64,000 nt of DNA from Rhizobium mongolense USDA 1844 (GTDB taxonomy: Bacteria; Pseudomonadota; Alphaproteobacteria; Rhizobiales; Rhizobiaceae): contig NZ_ATTQ01000010.1 in NCBI RefSeq assembly GCF_000419765.1, forward strand, positions 154-64,153, given 5' to 3'. Shown here piece by piece: positions 43,206-52,331 of this stretch (position 1 is its first letter; every line of letters starts with the position of its first letter). Under the pieces are notes generated by a model. It was not told the DNA's origin. It ran no database searches and worked only from the letters and a program-made list of their open reading frames with translations. Made by a program: the position numbers and the translations under genes.

Positions 43206-43961
43206 ATGCTGACAACACAACGCAAATCCCTGATCCTCGACATCCTGCGCCGTGACGGCCAGGTCATCGCCAAACGCGTCGCCGAAGATCTAGCGCTGTC
43301 GGAAGACACGATCCGGCGCGACCTGCGGGAGATGGCGGCGGAAGGGCTCTTGAAACGGGTGCATGGCGGCGCCATGCCGATTGCCCCCGACCTGCCAAAT
43401 TTATCGGCGCGGCGGAGCGTTTCGTCCGATGCCAAGCAGCGGCTCGGCGCCAGGGCGGTGCAAATGGTGAAACCGGGGCAGATGATCTTTCTCGACGGTG
43501 GGACGACGACGGCGGAGATCGCCCGGTGTCTGCCACGCGACATCGGCTTTACCGTCGCAACGCATAGCCCGACGATCGCGGCGGAACTGGAGCATCACCC
43601 CACTGCCGACATCATTCTCACAGGCGGGCGGCTCTACAAGCACTCGATGGTGGCAACCGGCGCTGCGGCCATGGCGGCAATCTCGCAGCTTAGACCCGAT
43701 ATCTTCTTCCTCGGCGTTACCGCCGCCCATCCCGTGCACGGGCTCTCGACGGGCGATTTCGAGGAGGCGGCGATCAAGCGCCATATCGCCCGTTGCGCGG
43801 CCGAAACATATGTCCTGCTGACCGAGGAGAAATTCGATCTCGTTTCGCCCTGCCGTGTCCTTGGCATTGCCGATGTTGCGGGACTGATCGTATCGGCGGG
43901 AGTGCCGGAAGAGCGGCTTGCGCCCTACCGGGCGCTCAATGCCGCGATCCTCGAAGCATGA
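43206..43961 (+). CDS. DeoR-family transcriptional regulator
   Basis: The 251-residue protein has the DeoR helix-turn-helix (ILDILRRDGQVIAKRVAEDL, SEDTIRRDLREMAAEGLLKRVHGG) and a DeoRC sugar-isomerase-like sensor (MIFLDGGTTTAEIARCLP, the phosphosugar-binding loop). It should respond to a phosphorylated sugar. Starts MLTTQRKSLI just after its operator. The divergent deoxyribosyltransferase-like gene is the probable target. The 3' end overlaps the converging membrane gene by 26 nt. Confidence 0.92.
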   Translation: MLTTQRKSLILDILRRDGQVIAKRVAEDLALSEDTIRRDLREMAAEGLLKRVHGGAMPIAPDLPNLSARRSVSSDAKQRLGARAVQMVKPGQMIFLDGGTTTAEIARCLPRDIGFTVATHSPTIAAELEHHPTADIILTGGRLYKHSMVATGAAAMAAISQLRPDIFFLGVTAAHPVHGLSTGDFEEAAIKRHIARCAAETYVLLTEEKFDLVSPCRVLGIADVAGLIVSAGVPEERLAPYRALNAAILEA

Positions 43962-44670
43962 AGGGCGCGGCGAGCCGGGCGATGTCCTGCGGCAATAGGC
44001 TTGCGGAGAGAGCCGCCACGAAGACCCCCAGCATAGCATAGGCCGTTATGCTGCCGGTTCCGAGATCGAAGATTGCCGCCAAACGCAGCTGGAATGCCGC
44101 GATCGTTGCGGCAATCCACGGCATGCCGAGCATGCGCGCCGGGAGGGCGCCGAAGCCTGGCGTTTCGGCGATTGCCGCAAGCACGCCGTAGCCCGCGGCA
44201 ATCCAGATGATGGCCCGCAGCCAGGCCCGTTGGCCAAAGGGAACCATCCTCCCCTCTTCAAAGGCGATGAAGAGATAACCGCAGAACACCGTGACGAAGA
44301 GGAAGGCCACCGGCAGGCTTTCGACGACCATTTCCGGCCGCAACTGGCCCGTCCAGCCGCCCGCGAGAATCCCCGGGAAGTCCGCCGACGCCGAAAACCA
44401 GACAAGCGCGACAGGCGCCCAGAGCCAGTTGACCGACAGGTAGCGCAAACGGGCGAATGTGCAGATCACCATGATTGCCCCCGCAAGCCCAATACCCGAA
44501 GGCTTCATCGCGCCGGACATGGCAAGCACGATCGGCCCGCAGGAACCGGCGATCTCGGCGCAGCCGGACATGGCGACGATCGCCCAGGTCACGTAATCGA
44601 AACACATGGAAAAGAACAGGAAGATCGCGACGGCGATCAGCATCCACCAGAGATAGCGGCCTGCAAACAT
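43936..44670 (-). CDS. Integral membrane protein, unknown function
   Basis: The 244-residue product has about six or seven hydrophobic helices (YLWWMLIAVAIFLFFSMCFD; VNWLWAPVALVWFSA; VAFLFVTVFCGYLFIAF). No transporter motif is seen. ATG 44670 follows AGGGCAGGAT; the longer frame to 44733 adds a hydrophilic lead only. It overlaps the deoR 3' end. Confidence 0.65.
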   Translation of the reverse strand: MFAGRYLWWMLIAVAIFLFFSMCFDYVTWAIVAMSGCAEIAGSCGPIVLAMSGAMKPSGIGLAGAIMVICTFARLRYLSVNWLWAPVALVWFSASADFPGILAGGWTGQLRPEMVVESLPVAFLFVTVFCGYLFIAFEEGRMVPFGQRAWLRAIIWIAAGYGVLAAIAETPGFGALPARMLGMPWIAATIAAFQLRLAAIFDLGTGSITAYAMLGVFVAALSASLLPQDIARLAAPFMLRGSRH

Positions 44671-44811
44671 ATCCTGCCCTCGTCGCACGGGTTGAACGCC
44701 GCACCATAGTAGGACAATTGCGCCGCCGCGCATCTCCTGTCGCAGGATTTGGTTTAATGCATATTAGGAACTGCTGATTATCTGAAACAGCCTGTGCCGT
44801 AACGGCACGGC

Positions 44812-45819
44812 CTATGCAAGGAGCGCAGCCGTGACGCGAATGTCGCCGACATGGATGCCGTTCCAATTGTGCATCGGCTTGACGCCCATCGAAATCAGCT
44901 TCGCGTGAACCTCGCTGCCCCTTTCGAAGAACCGGGCGAGCGTTGCCGCCACCATGGCCTCGGCGGCGCGGGTCGTCCCGTCCTCGCACTTCACGGCGAT
45001 CGAGATCCCTTCTTCGGGAATTGCGGCGCAGAAGACGCCTTCGGCGCCGGTCTTGGCAAAAATCCTGCCCGGCGCGATCTGCATCAGCTCCGTGCAGGCG
45101 CGGCCCGTACCCGCGACATAGAAAGGCTCCGCCATGCAGGCGTCGAATAGGCGGCGCGAGGCCTTGGCGCGCAGCGGTTCAAGGCCGATGCCGGTCGCCA
45201 TCTTGGCAAAGCCATGTGCGAGGCCGCGGAGCGGCACGGCATAGGTCGGGATCGAGCAGCCATCGGTGCCGCAATTGTCGCGGCCGAGCACGGCGCCGCT
45301 GAGGCTCTCCATCGTAGTGCGAATCTCTTGCTGCAGCGGGTGGTCGTAGCCGGCATAGCCCTTCGGATCGATATCCCGATGGCAGCAGGCGCAGACGAAG
45401 CCTGCATGCTTGCCGGAACAATTGTTGTGCAGCGAAGTCGGCGCTGTGATCGTGCGCGCCTGGTGGATCAGGGTCTTGCGGTCTGATGACCAGTGGGCAC
45501 CGCATTCCAGCGTTTCGACGCTCCCTCCAGCGCGCGCCAGCATGGAGGCGGCAAGTGCCACATGCTCGTCCTCGCCGTTATGTGAAGAACAGGCAAGCGC
45601 CAGTTCCTTGTTGCCGAAGCCATAGGCATCGGCTGCACCACTTTCGACCAGCGGCAGCGCCTGCATAGCCTTGCAGGAGGACCGCGGGAAAACGCCGGCA
45701 TCGATATCGCCAAGCCCGAAGACGACCTTGCCATCGCCGTCTACGGCAACGACCGTGCCGCGATGGCAGCTTTCGACGAGCGAGCCGCGAGTGACTTCGA
45801 CAGTGACGGGATTGGACAT
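44812..45819 (-). CDS. Class 3 (R. etli-type) L-asparaginase
   Basis: The 335-residue protein matches the zinc-containing asparaginases of Rhizobium etli rather than the E. coli type. Its motifs are FPRSSCKAMQ (Ser-Ser-x-Lys nucleophile region), CSSHNGEDEH, NNCSGKHAGF and LGRDNCGTDGCSIP (zinc-binding Cys and catalytic Lys). It hydrolyses asparagine to aspartate and ammonia. No ansP transporter or aspartase gene is adjacent. The next plus-strand or minus-strand genes do not suggest an operon. Confidence 0.9.
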   Translation of the reverse strand: MSNPVTVEVTRGSLVESCHRGTVVAVDGDGKVVFGLGDIDAGVFPRSSCKAMQALPLVESGAADAYGFGNKELALACSSHNGEDEHVALAASMLARAGGSVETLECGAHWSSDRKTLIHQARTITAPTSLHNNCSGKHAGFVCACCHRDIDPKGYAGYDHPLQQEIRTTMESLSGAVLGRDNCGTDGCSIPTYAVPLRGLAHGFAKMATGIGLEPLRAKASRRLFDACMAEPFYVAGTGRACTELMQIAPGRIFAKTGAEGVFCAAIPEEGISIAVKCEDGTTRAAEAMVAATLARFFERGSEVHAKLISMGVKPMHNWNGIHVGDIRVTAALLA

Positions 45820-45934
45820 GGGCAGGAATCCGGATCGGTTTTTGGGGAGAGCAAAGCCATAGCGCGTTGCGCCGATAAATCAACGCCTTTCGGCCGCGCT
45901 GCGGCGCAATTGCATTCCCGTTTCGTCGCGAAGC

Positions 45935-46555
45935 CTAAAGCGGGCTGATCCGGTAGGCGCAGCGGCGGGCGCCGAGGAGAATGTGCTCGGACCGCTCGAC
46001 ATTGGCGCCGAGCACATTGCGGAAGGTCTCGAGCTCGGAACGGCAGAAGCCGGCACAGGCCCGGGCCGCCGCACAGATGGGGCAGTGGTTTTCGACAAGC
46101 ATAAACGAGCCGTCCTCTTCCATCCAGCTATCGGCCATGTAACCTTCGCGCGTCCGGATCGCTGTCAGCTGGCGGACGCGCAGAGCGAGATCGGAAGCCG
46201 AGACCTCCTCGCGGTAGCGCTTCACGGTTTCTGCCTCGCGTGCCGAGATGACGGTATCCAGCGCATCCCTGCCGAGCGTCTTGACCATGGTGCCCAGAAG
46301 GGTCGCAGTCAATTCCGCGTGGCCGTCTGGAAAGGTCTGGTTGCCGGCGGGGGTCAGATGCCAGAGCTGGCCTGGTCGTCCCCTGCCCGAACCCGGCTCG
46401 GCAAGCGGCTCGACAAGACCGTCCTCGGCAAGCTTCGTCAGCTGCTGGCGCGCCGCTTCAGAAGTGACGCCCAGCACATCGCCGATCGACGCTGCGCGTT
46501 GCGGCCCTTCGGTCTTTAGCAGAAGCAGAATGCGGTTGGCAGGCGATTGACGCAT
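45935..46555 (-). CDS. SufR-like winged-helix regulator with Cys cluster
   Basis: The 206-residue protein has a winged helix (about 5-70, ASIGDVLGVTSEAARQQLTK, GRGRPGQLWHLTPAG) and a C-terminal region with C158, C161, C167, C171 and C199 (ENHCPICAAARACAGFC ... RRCAYR). COG2345/SufR proteins hold an Fe-S cluster by similarly placed Cys; the third conserved Cys position seems to be His191 here (VERSEHILL). It is divergent from an MFS gene with palindromes between, so it probably represses it in response to redox or iron-sulfur status. Confidence 0.85.
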   Translation of the reverse strand: MRQSPANRILLLLKTEGPQRAASIGDVLGVTSEAARQQLTKLAEDGLVEPLAEPGSGRGRPGQLWHLTPAGNQTFPDGHAELTATLLGTMVKTLGRDALDTVISAREAETVKRYREEVSASDLALRVRQLTAIRTREGYMADSWMEEDGSFMLVENHCPICAAARACAGFCRSELETFRNVLGANVERSEHILLGARRCAYRISPL

Positions 46556-46560
46556 TTATT

Positions 46561-46623
46561 TTTCCAAGTCGTTGCTTGCTTTAACGAGGCAGGCATGCAA
46601 TTTTCCAAATTATAACTTGGAAA
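46561..46623. promoter_or_regulatory. Operator sites between the SufR-like gene and the MFS gene
   Basis: TTTCCAAAT-TATA-ACTTGGAAA (46602-46623) is a nearly perfect inverted repeat with a single mismatch. A matching half site, TTTCCAAGT, lies at 46561-46569, next to the regulator start at 46555. They should be bound by the divergently encoded regulator. Confidence 0.75.
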
Positions 46624-46658
46624 TAATGATCGCTAGGGAAAACATCAAGGTAATTATC

Positions 46659-48080
46659 ATGACCAGTATCGATCAGGCCGCTGCGCCGCAGTCATCCGTC
46701 TTCCAGCTTTTCACGCCGGCCTTGCTGCCCGCCACGCTGATGCTCGGCGGCGGCGTGACGCTCTATGCAATCGAGAGCTATATCACCGCCACAGTCGCCC
46801 CCTCGATCGTCCGCGATATTGGCGGCTTACCGCTACTTGCCTGGGTGACGACGCTCTTCGTTGCCGCCGCCGTGCTCGGCTCGATCTTCGTCGCCATGCG
46901 GCCGCGCGGTATAGGCTTGCGCGGCGCCTATGTCTGCGGCGCCCTGATTTTCGCAACAGGCAGCCTCATCTGCGCCGTCGCCCCTGTCATGGAAGTGGTG
47001 CTCGCCGGACGCGCCGTTCAGGGTTTCGGCGCCGGCATCCTTGCAGCGCTTGCCTATGCTTTCGTCCGCTTCGCCTATCCGGAGCCGCTCTGGCCAAAAG
47101 CCTCCACGCTCTATGCCGCGATCTGGGGTGTTGCGACCCTGCTCGGGCCGAGTGCAGGCGGCCTGTTTTCGCAAGGGAGTGCGTGGCGATACGCCTTCAT
47201 CATCATCGTGCCGCTCGGTCTGCTGATGGCCGTTCTTGCGCCATGGCTGCTACCGAAAGCGACGGACGACCGCGCGCACGGCAAGACGCCGGTCTGGCAG
47301 ATCTGCCTGCTGCTTGTCGCCGTGCTGTTCGTCAGCATCGCGGGCACCGTCGAGCATATGGTCACGAAGGCTGCGCTGATTGCCGTTTCCGTCATCGCGA
47401 TCTCACTGATGCTGGTGACGGAACGTCGAGGCAACAACCGGCTTCTGCCGACCGGCGCAGTCATGCTCGCAAAGCCGGTTGCGCGCGTCTACCTCATCAT
47501 GTTCGTGCTGCTGTTCATCCTCGTCAGCGACATCTATATTCCCTATTTCCTGCAGACCCTGCATGGCGTGACGCCGCTGATTTCCGGCTATCTGACTGCC
47601 CTTGTCGCGCTCGGATGGACGATCGCCGCCTTCTTCAGCGGCTCTCTGACCGGCAGGCGTGCGAGCAACGCGATCGTCGCCGGCTGTATCATCGAAGCGC
47701 TGGCAACCGTTTTCCTGGCGATCTTTCTCGCCCGGGACAACCAAATGGCGAACCTTGCAATTCTCGGACCGGCGGCTGTCGCAATGCTGATGATGGGTTT
47801 CGGCGTCGGCCTCGGATGGGCGCATCTGGTGACAAAGGTGCTGCGCCTTGTCAGCAGTGCCGAGCAGGACAAGGCATCGGCAGCGATCTCGACCGTGCAG
47901 TCGCTCGGCGGCGCTTTCGGCGCGGCGGTCGCGGGCGTCATTGCCAACAGCACAGGGCTCCTCACACCGGGCGGCATTGCCGGCAGCATCTCGGCGGCCC
48001 ACTGGCTCTACGCCGCCATGGCACTCCCCGGCATCGTCACGATCGCGGCGGCACTGACGCTGAGAGAAAGCCGAAATTGA
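46659..48080 (+). CDS. MFS drug transporter (EmrB/QacA-like, 14-helix)
   Basis: The 473-residue product begins MTSIDQAAAPQ, with the first helix LLPATLMLGGGVTLYAIESY and about 14 helices in total. Glycine-rich motif C-like sequence appears as LLGPSAGGLFSQGSAWRYAF. ATG 46659 follows AAGG at 8 nt; upstream in-frame ATGs at 46572 and 46626 fall inside the operator region. Probably exports a toxic organic compound. Confidence 0.88.
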   Translation: MTSIDQAAAPQSSVFQLFTPALLPATLMLGGGVTLYAIESYITATVAPSIVRDIGGLPLLAWVTTLFVAAAVLGSIFVAMRPRGIGLRGAYVCGALIFATGSLICAVAPVMEVVLAGRAVQGFGAGILAALAYAFVRFAYPEPLWPKASTLYAAIWGVATLLGPSAGGLFSQGSAWRYAFIIIVPLGLLMAVLAPWLLPKATDDRAHGKTPVWQICLLLVAVLFVSIAGTVEHMVTKAALIAVSVIAISLMLVTERRGNNRLLPTGAVMLAKPVARVYLIMFVLLFILVSDIYIPYFLQTLHGVTPLISGYLTALVALGWTIAAFFSGSLTGRRASNAIVAGCIIEALATVFLAIFLARDNQMANLAILGPAAVAMLMMGFGVGLGWAHLVTKVLRLVSSAEQDKASAAISTVQSLGGAFGAAVAGVIANSTGLLTPGGIAGSISAAHWLYAAMALPGIVTIAAALTLRESRN

Positions 48081-48081
48081 A

Positions 48082-48105
48082 AAGAGGAGCCTCGGGGCGC
48101 CTCTT
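48082..48105. terminator. Hairpin between converging MFS and methyltransferase genes
   Basis: AAGAGG and CCTCTT form a 6-bp stem across a 12-nt GC-rich loop with inner GAGG/CCTC options. No T run. It sits right after the MFS stop. Confidence 0.45.
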
Positions 48106-48128
48106 CGATGACTGAGAGCTTGCCAATC

Positions 48129-48902
48129 TCAGGCGACGCTGCGCTCCGGCTCTTGCTGGACAGCCTGCTGCTTCACGCCGAGATAAAGAACGGAGCGGAG
48201 GCCGATGCCGTAGGTGTCGCAGACTTCGGGCGTCAGGAACTCGCTGACCGGAACCTCCTGCACCGCAAGGCCTGACCGCCGGATCACATCGACGAATCCC
48301 GGCTTCGAGAAGATGCGCACATGGTCATCCTGGCCGAAATGCTGCCAGCGCCCTTCGGGCGTCGTCACTTCGGGATTTTCATAGTTGTCCTGGATCGACA
48401 GGCAGATCGGCGCCATCAGGATGGCAATGCTGTTCTGCTTGAGAACACGCCGTATTTCTGAGGTGGCGCGCACCGGATCGTCGACGTGTTCGAGCACGTG
48501 CGAGCACAGAACAAAATCGAAAGTCTCGTCCGCATAAGGCAGATTGTGAATGTCTGCCTTGTCGTCCGCCTCCGGCATATACATGTCGCAGCTGCGATAG
48601 AAGATGTGCGGGTGGCTTTTCAGCCAGAAGCTCAAAGAGCGGCCTGGGGCGATATCCAGAAACCGGAACGGCTGCGCCTGGTTGAGGCGCTGAAACACAG
48701 GCGTCAGGAACAGGGCATAGAGCCTGTCGCGGTCGCTCGAGTGACAGTTGGGGCAGCTATAGGCCTCATGATTGATCGTTTCGAATTCATCGACCCGATA
48801 AGGAAAGCCATGTTCGGTCGCCTTGTCGATATAATACCGCGGAAGCGGCACGAAATGCGGAATCCTGCTGCGGCAGACGGGGCAAGAGTGGAATAGAGCC
48901 AT
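48129..48902 (-). CDS. SAM-dependent methyltransferase with N-terminal zinc ribbon
   Basis: The 257-residue product has C7/C10 (HSCPVCRSR) and C50/C53 (YSCPNCHSSDRDRL), a likely zinc ribbon, then a class I methyltransferase core (RFLDIAPGRSLSFWLK, FDFVLCSHVLEHVDD). ATG 48902 follows GAGGA. It resembles methyltransferases in polysaccharide or lipid loci, but nothing nearby confirms that. Substrate unknown. Confidence 0.85.
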   Translation of the reverse strand: MALFHSCPVCRSRIPHFVPLPRYYIDKATEHGFPYRVDEFETINHEAYSCPNCHSSDRDRLYALFLTPVFQRLNQAQPFRFLDIAPGRSLSFWLKSHPHIFYRSCDMYMPEADDKADIHNLPYADETFDFVLCSHVLEHVDDPVRATSEIRRVLKQNSIAILMAPICLSIQDNYENPEVTTPEGRWQHFGQDDHVRIFSKPGFVDVIRRSGLAVQEVPVSEFLTPEVCDTYGIGLRSVLYLGVKQQAVQQEPERSVA

Positions 48903-49062
48903 TGCATTCCTCGTGAGGACCGTACGACGCGCAATCAACGCCACATCAAGATGCGCAGTTCGGGCCGGGTTTCGCTTCAGACGACAGTTCAGCGACCCCG
49001 GAGACTCACATACGGCCAGGATCAGTTTTACCTTGTGCACCGATGCTGGTCCGAAGCTGACC

Positions 49063-50061
49063 TCAAACGGTCAGCGTGATCTTGCCGATATGGCTGCTCG
49101 TTTCCATCAGCCTGTGCGCTTCGACGACATCCTCGAAGGCAAAGGTTCTGTGGATGACGGGGGCGGCCTTGCCGGCTTCGAGGAGCGGCCAGACCTGGGA
49201 GAGAAGGTCGTCGCGGATGGCGCGCTTTTCTTCTGCAGTGCGCGGGCGCATCGTCGAGCCGGTGACGGTGAGGCGCTTGGCCATGATCGGCGCGAGGTTG
49301 ACCTTTTCAGCGACCGCGCCGCCCAGCAAGGCGATGATCGACAGGCAGCCGTCCCTGGCGAGCGATGCGATATTCCTTTCGAAATAGGCAGCGCCGATCA
49401 TGTCAAGTACGACATCGACGCCATGGCCATCGGTCTCGGCCTTGATGACTTCGGCGAAATCCTCACTCTTGTAGTTGATCGCCCGCTTCGCGCCGAGCCT
49501 TTCGCAGGCCTCGCATTTCTCCGCCGAGCCTGCGGTCGCATAGACCTCGGCGCCGAAGGCGCGGGCGAGCTGGATCGCCGTGGTGCCGATGCCGCTGGAG
49601 CCGCCGTGGATGAGAACGCTTTCACCCTCCGTCAAGCCGGCCATCTGGAAGAGGTTCGCCCAGACCGTGAAGAAGGTCTCCGGCAGGGCTGCGGCTCTCA
49701 CCGCATCGTAGCCCCTCGGAAACGGCAAAACCTGGCCAACGGGCAGCAAGCAATATTCGGCATAGGCACCGCCATTGGCAAGGCCGCAGACCTTGTCGCC
49801 AACTGAGAATCCGGCAACGCCCGGACCGATCGCGGCCACGTCGCCAGAAAGCTCGAGCCCGAGAATGGGGCTCGCATCCTTCGGCGGCGGGTATGTTCCC
49901 TGGCGCTGCGCCACATCCGGACGGTTGATGCCGATCGCCTGCATGCGAACGAGGATCTGCCCCTCGCCGGGCACCGGAACAGGTCCGATCGCAATTCTCA
50001 TGACTTCCGGCGCGCCGAAGCACGGCAGGTCGACGAAACGCATGTTCGCTGGCAAGGGCAT
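49063..50061 (-). CDS. NAD(P)H:quinone oxidoreductase (zeta-crystallin type)
   Basis: The 332-residue enzyme is a zinc-free MDR of the QOR/PIG3 group: GINRPDVAQRQGTYPPP, LGLELSGDVAAIGPGV, and the NADPH-binding VLIHGGSSGIGTTAIQLARA. It has no GHE zinc motif. It probably reduces quinones one electron at a time or acts on other enones. Start follows GAGGAGGCCGTC. Single gene. Confidence 0.92.
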   Translation of the reverse strand: MPLPANMRFVDLPCFGAPEVMRIAIGPVPVPGEGQILVRMQAIGINRPDVAQRQGTYPPPKDASPILGLELSGDVAAIGPGVAGFSVGDKVCGLANGGAYAEYCLLPVGQVLPFPRGYDAVRAAALPETFFTVWANLFQMAGLTEGESVLIHGGSSGIGTTAIQLARAFGAEVYATAGSAEKCEACERLGAKRAINYKSEDFAEVIKAETDGHGVDVVLDMIGAAYFERNIASLARDGCLSIIALLGGAVAEKVNLAPIMAKRLTVTGSTMRPRTAEEKRAIRDDLLSQVWPLLEAGKAAPVIHRTFAFEDVVEAHRLMETSSHIGKITLTV

Positions 50062-50137
50062 GACGGCCTCCTCTTTCCGAAAGCCCAGGAGATAATTCAG
50101 CGCCCGGTGCTTGGGAAGAAGAGAAGTGGCAAAGGCG

Positions 50138-51943
50138 TCAATTCGCCTCGCCCAGCGGATGGAAGATCAACCCGTCTGCGCTTTCCTTCGCTTCGGCCTT
50201 GATGTGCGCGATTTCGGCGCTGACACGATTGATGTCGTCGATCACCAAGCCTTCCGGCAGTTCAAGGACACCGATCGAGCAGCGCATCAGCGGGAAGAGC
50301 GCTTCCGCACCGGCACGGTCATGACCGCGAATGCGCCCGGCAGCGCGGTCCTCGTCGGAATAGAGATCGCGGACGTCTTCGTGGAAATCGCTGATGAGCC
50401 GGTCAAGAATCTCGGTCAGTTCCTCCTTCGTCCATCCGATGACGCCGATGAAGAAGTCGTCGCCCCCGACATGGCCGAGGAAATGACGCTCGGCGAAGAA
50501 GTAACGGCGCATCAGCGCGGCGAAGAGCGAAATCGCGTGGTCGCCGAGATGAAAACCATAAGCATCGTTGAAAGGCTTGAAGTTGTCGAAGTCGCAATAG
50601 CAGAAATGCCGTACCTCGTCGCCGTCGCGACCGGCCTGGCGCATGAAATCGCGGATGGCGCGGTTGCCCGGCAGGCCGGTCAGCGGGTTCTGGTCCTGCG
50701 CGGTCTTCAACTGCTTTTCGTTGATGACCTTGATGAGTGAGGCAGCGGAGACGACGCCGGCATAGCGCATGTTGTCCGTGAGGATCAGGCAGTTGCTGCC
50801 TTCCATATTGGCGAAGATCGTCATCAACCGCTCGGCATCGGAATCGAGACCGACGATCGGTGCCATTTCGACGAAGTGCGAAATCGTACGGCCATAGACC
50901 TTGTTCTTCAGGAGATCGCGGCCGAAGGGCTGGTAGATATATTCCTTGAGATGGTGCTCATGGATGATGCCGCGCGGCTCGCCATTGGCATTCAACACCG
51001 GGAAGAAGGCCTGGCGCGGATTGCGGCGAAAGAGCTCGAAGACCGTGTCGATGCTGTCGTTCTCATAGACCGTCGGGAGCACTTCAATCTGTTTGCGGAT
51101 AAGGATTTCATCGAGGGATTGCGTGTTGTGCTTGCTCTTGCCGAGATCCTGCAGATGCGGAAACGAGGACACGAGCTCGGACGTATGCGGCGTCGGCCGG
51201 GCAATGAACCAGCCTTGGACGAGATCGACGCCATATTCGCGGCAAGCCAGGAATTCCGCTTCGGTTTCGATGCCTTCGGCGATCACCCGGGTGCCGAGCA
51301 CATGGGCGATGTTGACGATATTCTTCAACAGGTGGCGCTTGCGCGGCTTGCGGTCGATGTCGGCGACGAAGTGACGGTCGATCTTGAGGTAATCGACGGC
51401 ATAGTCGCAAAGGAGCTTCATTTCACCGTGACCGACGCCGAAGTCGTCGATTGCCAGCTTGAAGCCGGTCTTGCGGAGCTTGGATACCAGCGCCTCGAAT
51501 TCCGGCACGCTGGTGTTGTCGAAACGCTCGGAGAATTCGAAGCAGACCGAGGACGGCGGGATGTTGGCGGCCTTCAGGTGCTGGAGGAGGGTTTCAATCA
51601 GGCGGTCGCCGTGCGGGATCAGCCGGACGTCGAGATTGAGGAAAAGCGTCGAGGTCGAATAATTCCCGAGCGTGGCGAACTTGGCAAGCGCGCGGCTGGC
51701 GACCATCTGCTCCAGCTGCAGCAGCTGGCCGGCGCGATCCGCCTCATCGAGGATTTCAACAGGGCAATCGAAGCCGATGCGTTCCTGCCCGCGCATCAGG
51801 GACTCGTAGCCGAAGACCGTGCCCGTCCCCGCTTCGACAATCGGCTGGAAAGCATTTTCGATGACGAGTTTTGCAAGCGTCACGATCTGATCGCTGGCAT
51901 AACGGCGCAATACGCCCGGTTCGACGGCGGCAGCCAAAGACAT
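50138..51943 (-). CDS. EAL-CBS-GGDEF cyclic-di-GMP protein
   Basis: The 601-residue protein is arranged EAL (about 15-260), tandem CBS (about 285-415), GGDEF (about 430-590), the reverse of the common GGDEF-EAL order. EAL residues for phosphodiesterase activity are mostly present: GYESLMRG (ESL for EAL), FLNLD, FEFSE, AIDDFG, KIDRHF, EGIETE. The cyclase motif is GGDDF with no RxxD inhibitory site. So degradation of c-di-GMP is likely and synthesis possible. CBS domains could sense AMP/ATP or SAM. No membrane segments. ATG 51943 follows GGAGAATTTGGC. Confidence 0.92.
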   Translation of the reverse strand: MSLAAAVEPGVLRRYASDQIVTLAKLVIENAFQPIVEAGTGTVFGYESLMRGQERIGFDCPVEILDEADRAGQLLQLEQMVASRALAKFATLGNYSTSTLFLNLDVRLIPHGDRLIETLLQHLKAANIPPSSVCFEFSERFDNTSVPEFEALVSKLRKTGFKLAIDDFGVGHGEMKLLCDYAVDYLKIDRHFVADIDRKPRKRHLLKNIVNIAHVLGTRVIAEGIETEAEFLACREYGVDLVQGWFIARPTPHTSELVSSFPHLQDLGKSKHNTQSLDEILIRKQIEVLPTVYENDSIDTVFELFRRNPRQAFFPVLNANGEPRGIIHEHHLKEYIYQPFGRDLLKNKVYGRTISHFVEMAPIVGLDSDAERLMTIFANMEGSNCLILTDNMRYAGVVSAASLIKVINEKQLKTAQDQNPLTGLPGNRAIRDFMRQAGRDGDEVRHFCYCDFDNFKPFNDAYGFHLGDHAISLFAALMRRYFFAERHFLGHVGGDDFFIGVIGWTKEELTEILDRLISDFHEDVRDLYSDEDRAAGRIRGHDRAGAEALFPLMRCSIGVLELPEGLVIDDINRVSAEIAHIKAEAKESADGLIFHPLGEAN

Positions 51944-52088
51944 GCCAAATTCTCCACTGTGAAGCCTTCTTTTTCGCAGCGAAGATGGTGAAAAAGCATC
52001 AACGAACCCTTTCGCCAACGTGAAACTTTTGTGAAAGTTGCGAACCGGAATGTTTCAGCATTCCGATCAAGGGCTTAGGTCCGACTTA

Positions 52089-52331
52089 TCAGGCGGATCG
52101 GCGGCGCTCCGCTTCGTGATCGGCAAACATGTCTGCAACGCAGCGGCCTCCACTCGCGCGGTCTTCGTCATTTAGAACGTCATTGCGATATTCTGCGAGC
52201 TTGCGGGCGGCATCCCAGAGGCGCAGCGCCTCACGGACAACCTCGCTGCTCGATGCATAGCCGCCATGATCGACGGCATCGCGAATGCCTGCTGCCTGGA
52301 CCGGTGATATGGAAACTGTAACCATCGGCAT
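52089..52331 (-). CDS. ParD-like antitoxin, no toxin adjacent
   Basis: The 80-residue product starts MPMVTVSISPVQAAGIRDAV and has the ribbon-helix-helix pattern of CC2985-type ParD antitoxins (SSSEVVREALRLWDAARKLA). ParE normally follows; here the next minus-strand DNA (52020-52088) is too short. GGGAGGAAG precedes the ATG. Either the toxin was lost, or it acts as a simple regulator. Confidence 0.8.
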   Translation of the reverse strand: MPMVTVSISPVQAAGIRDAVDHGGYASSSEVVREALRLWDAARKLAEYRNDVLNDEDRASGGRCVADMFADHEAERRRSA

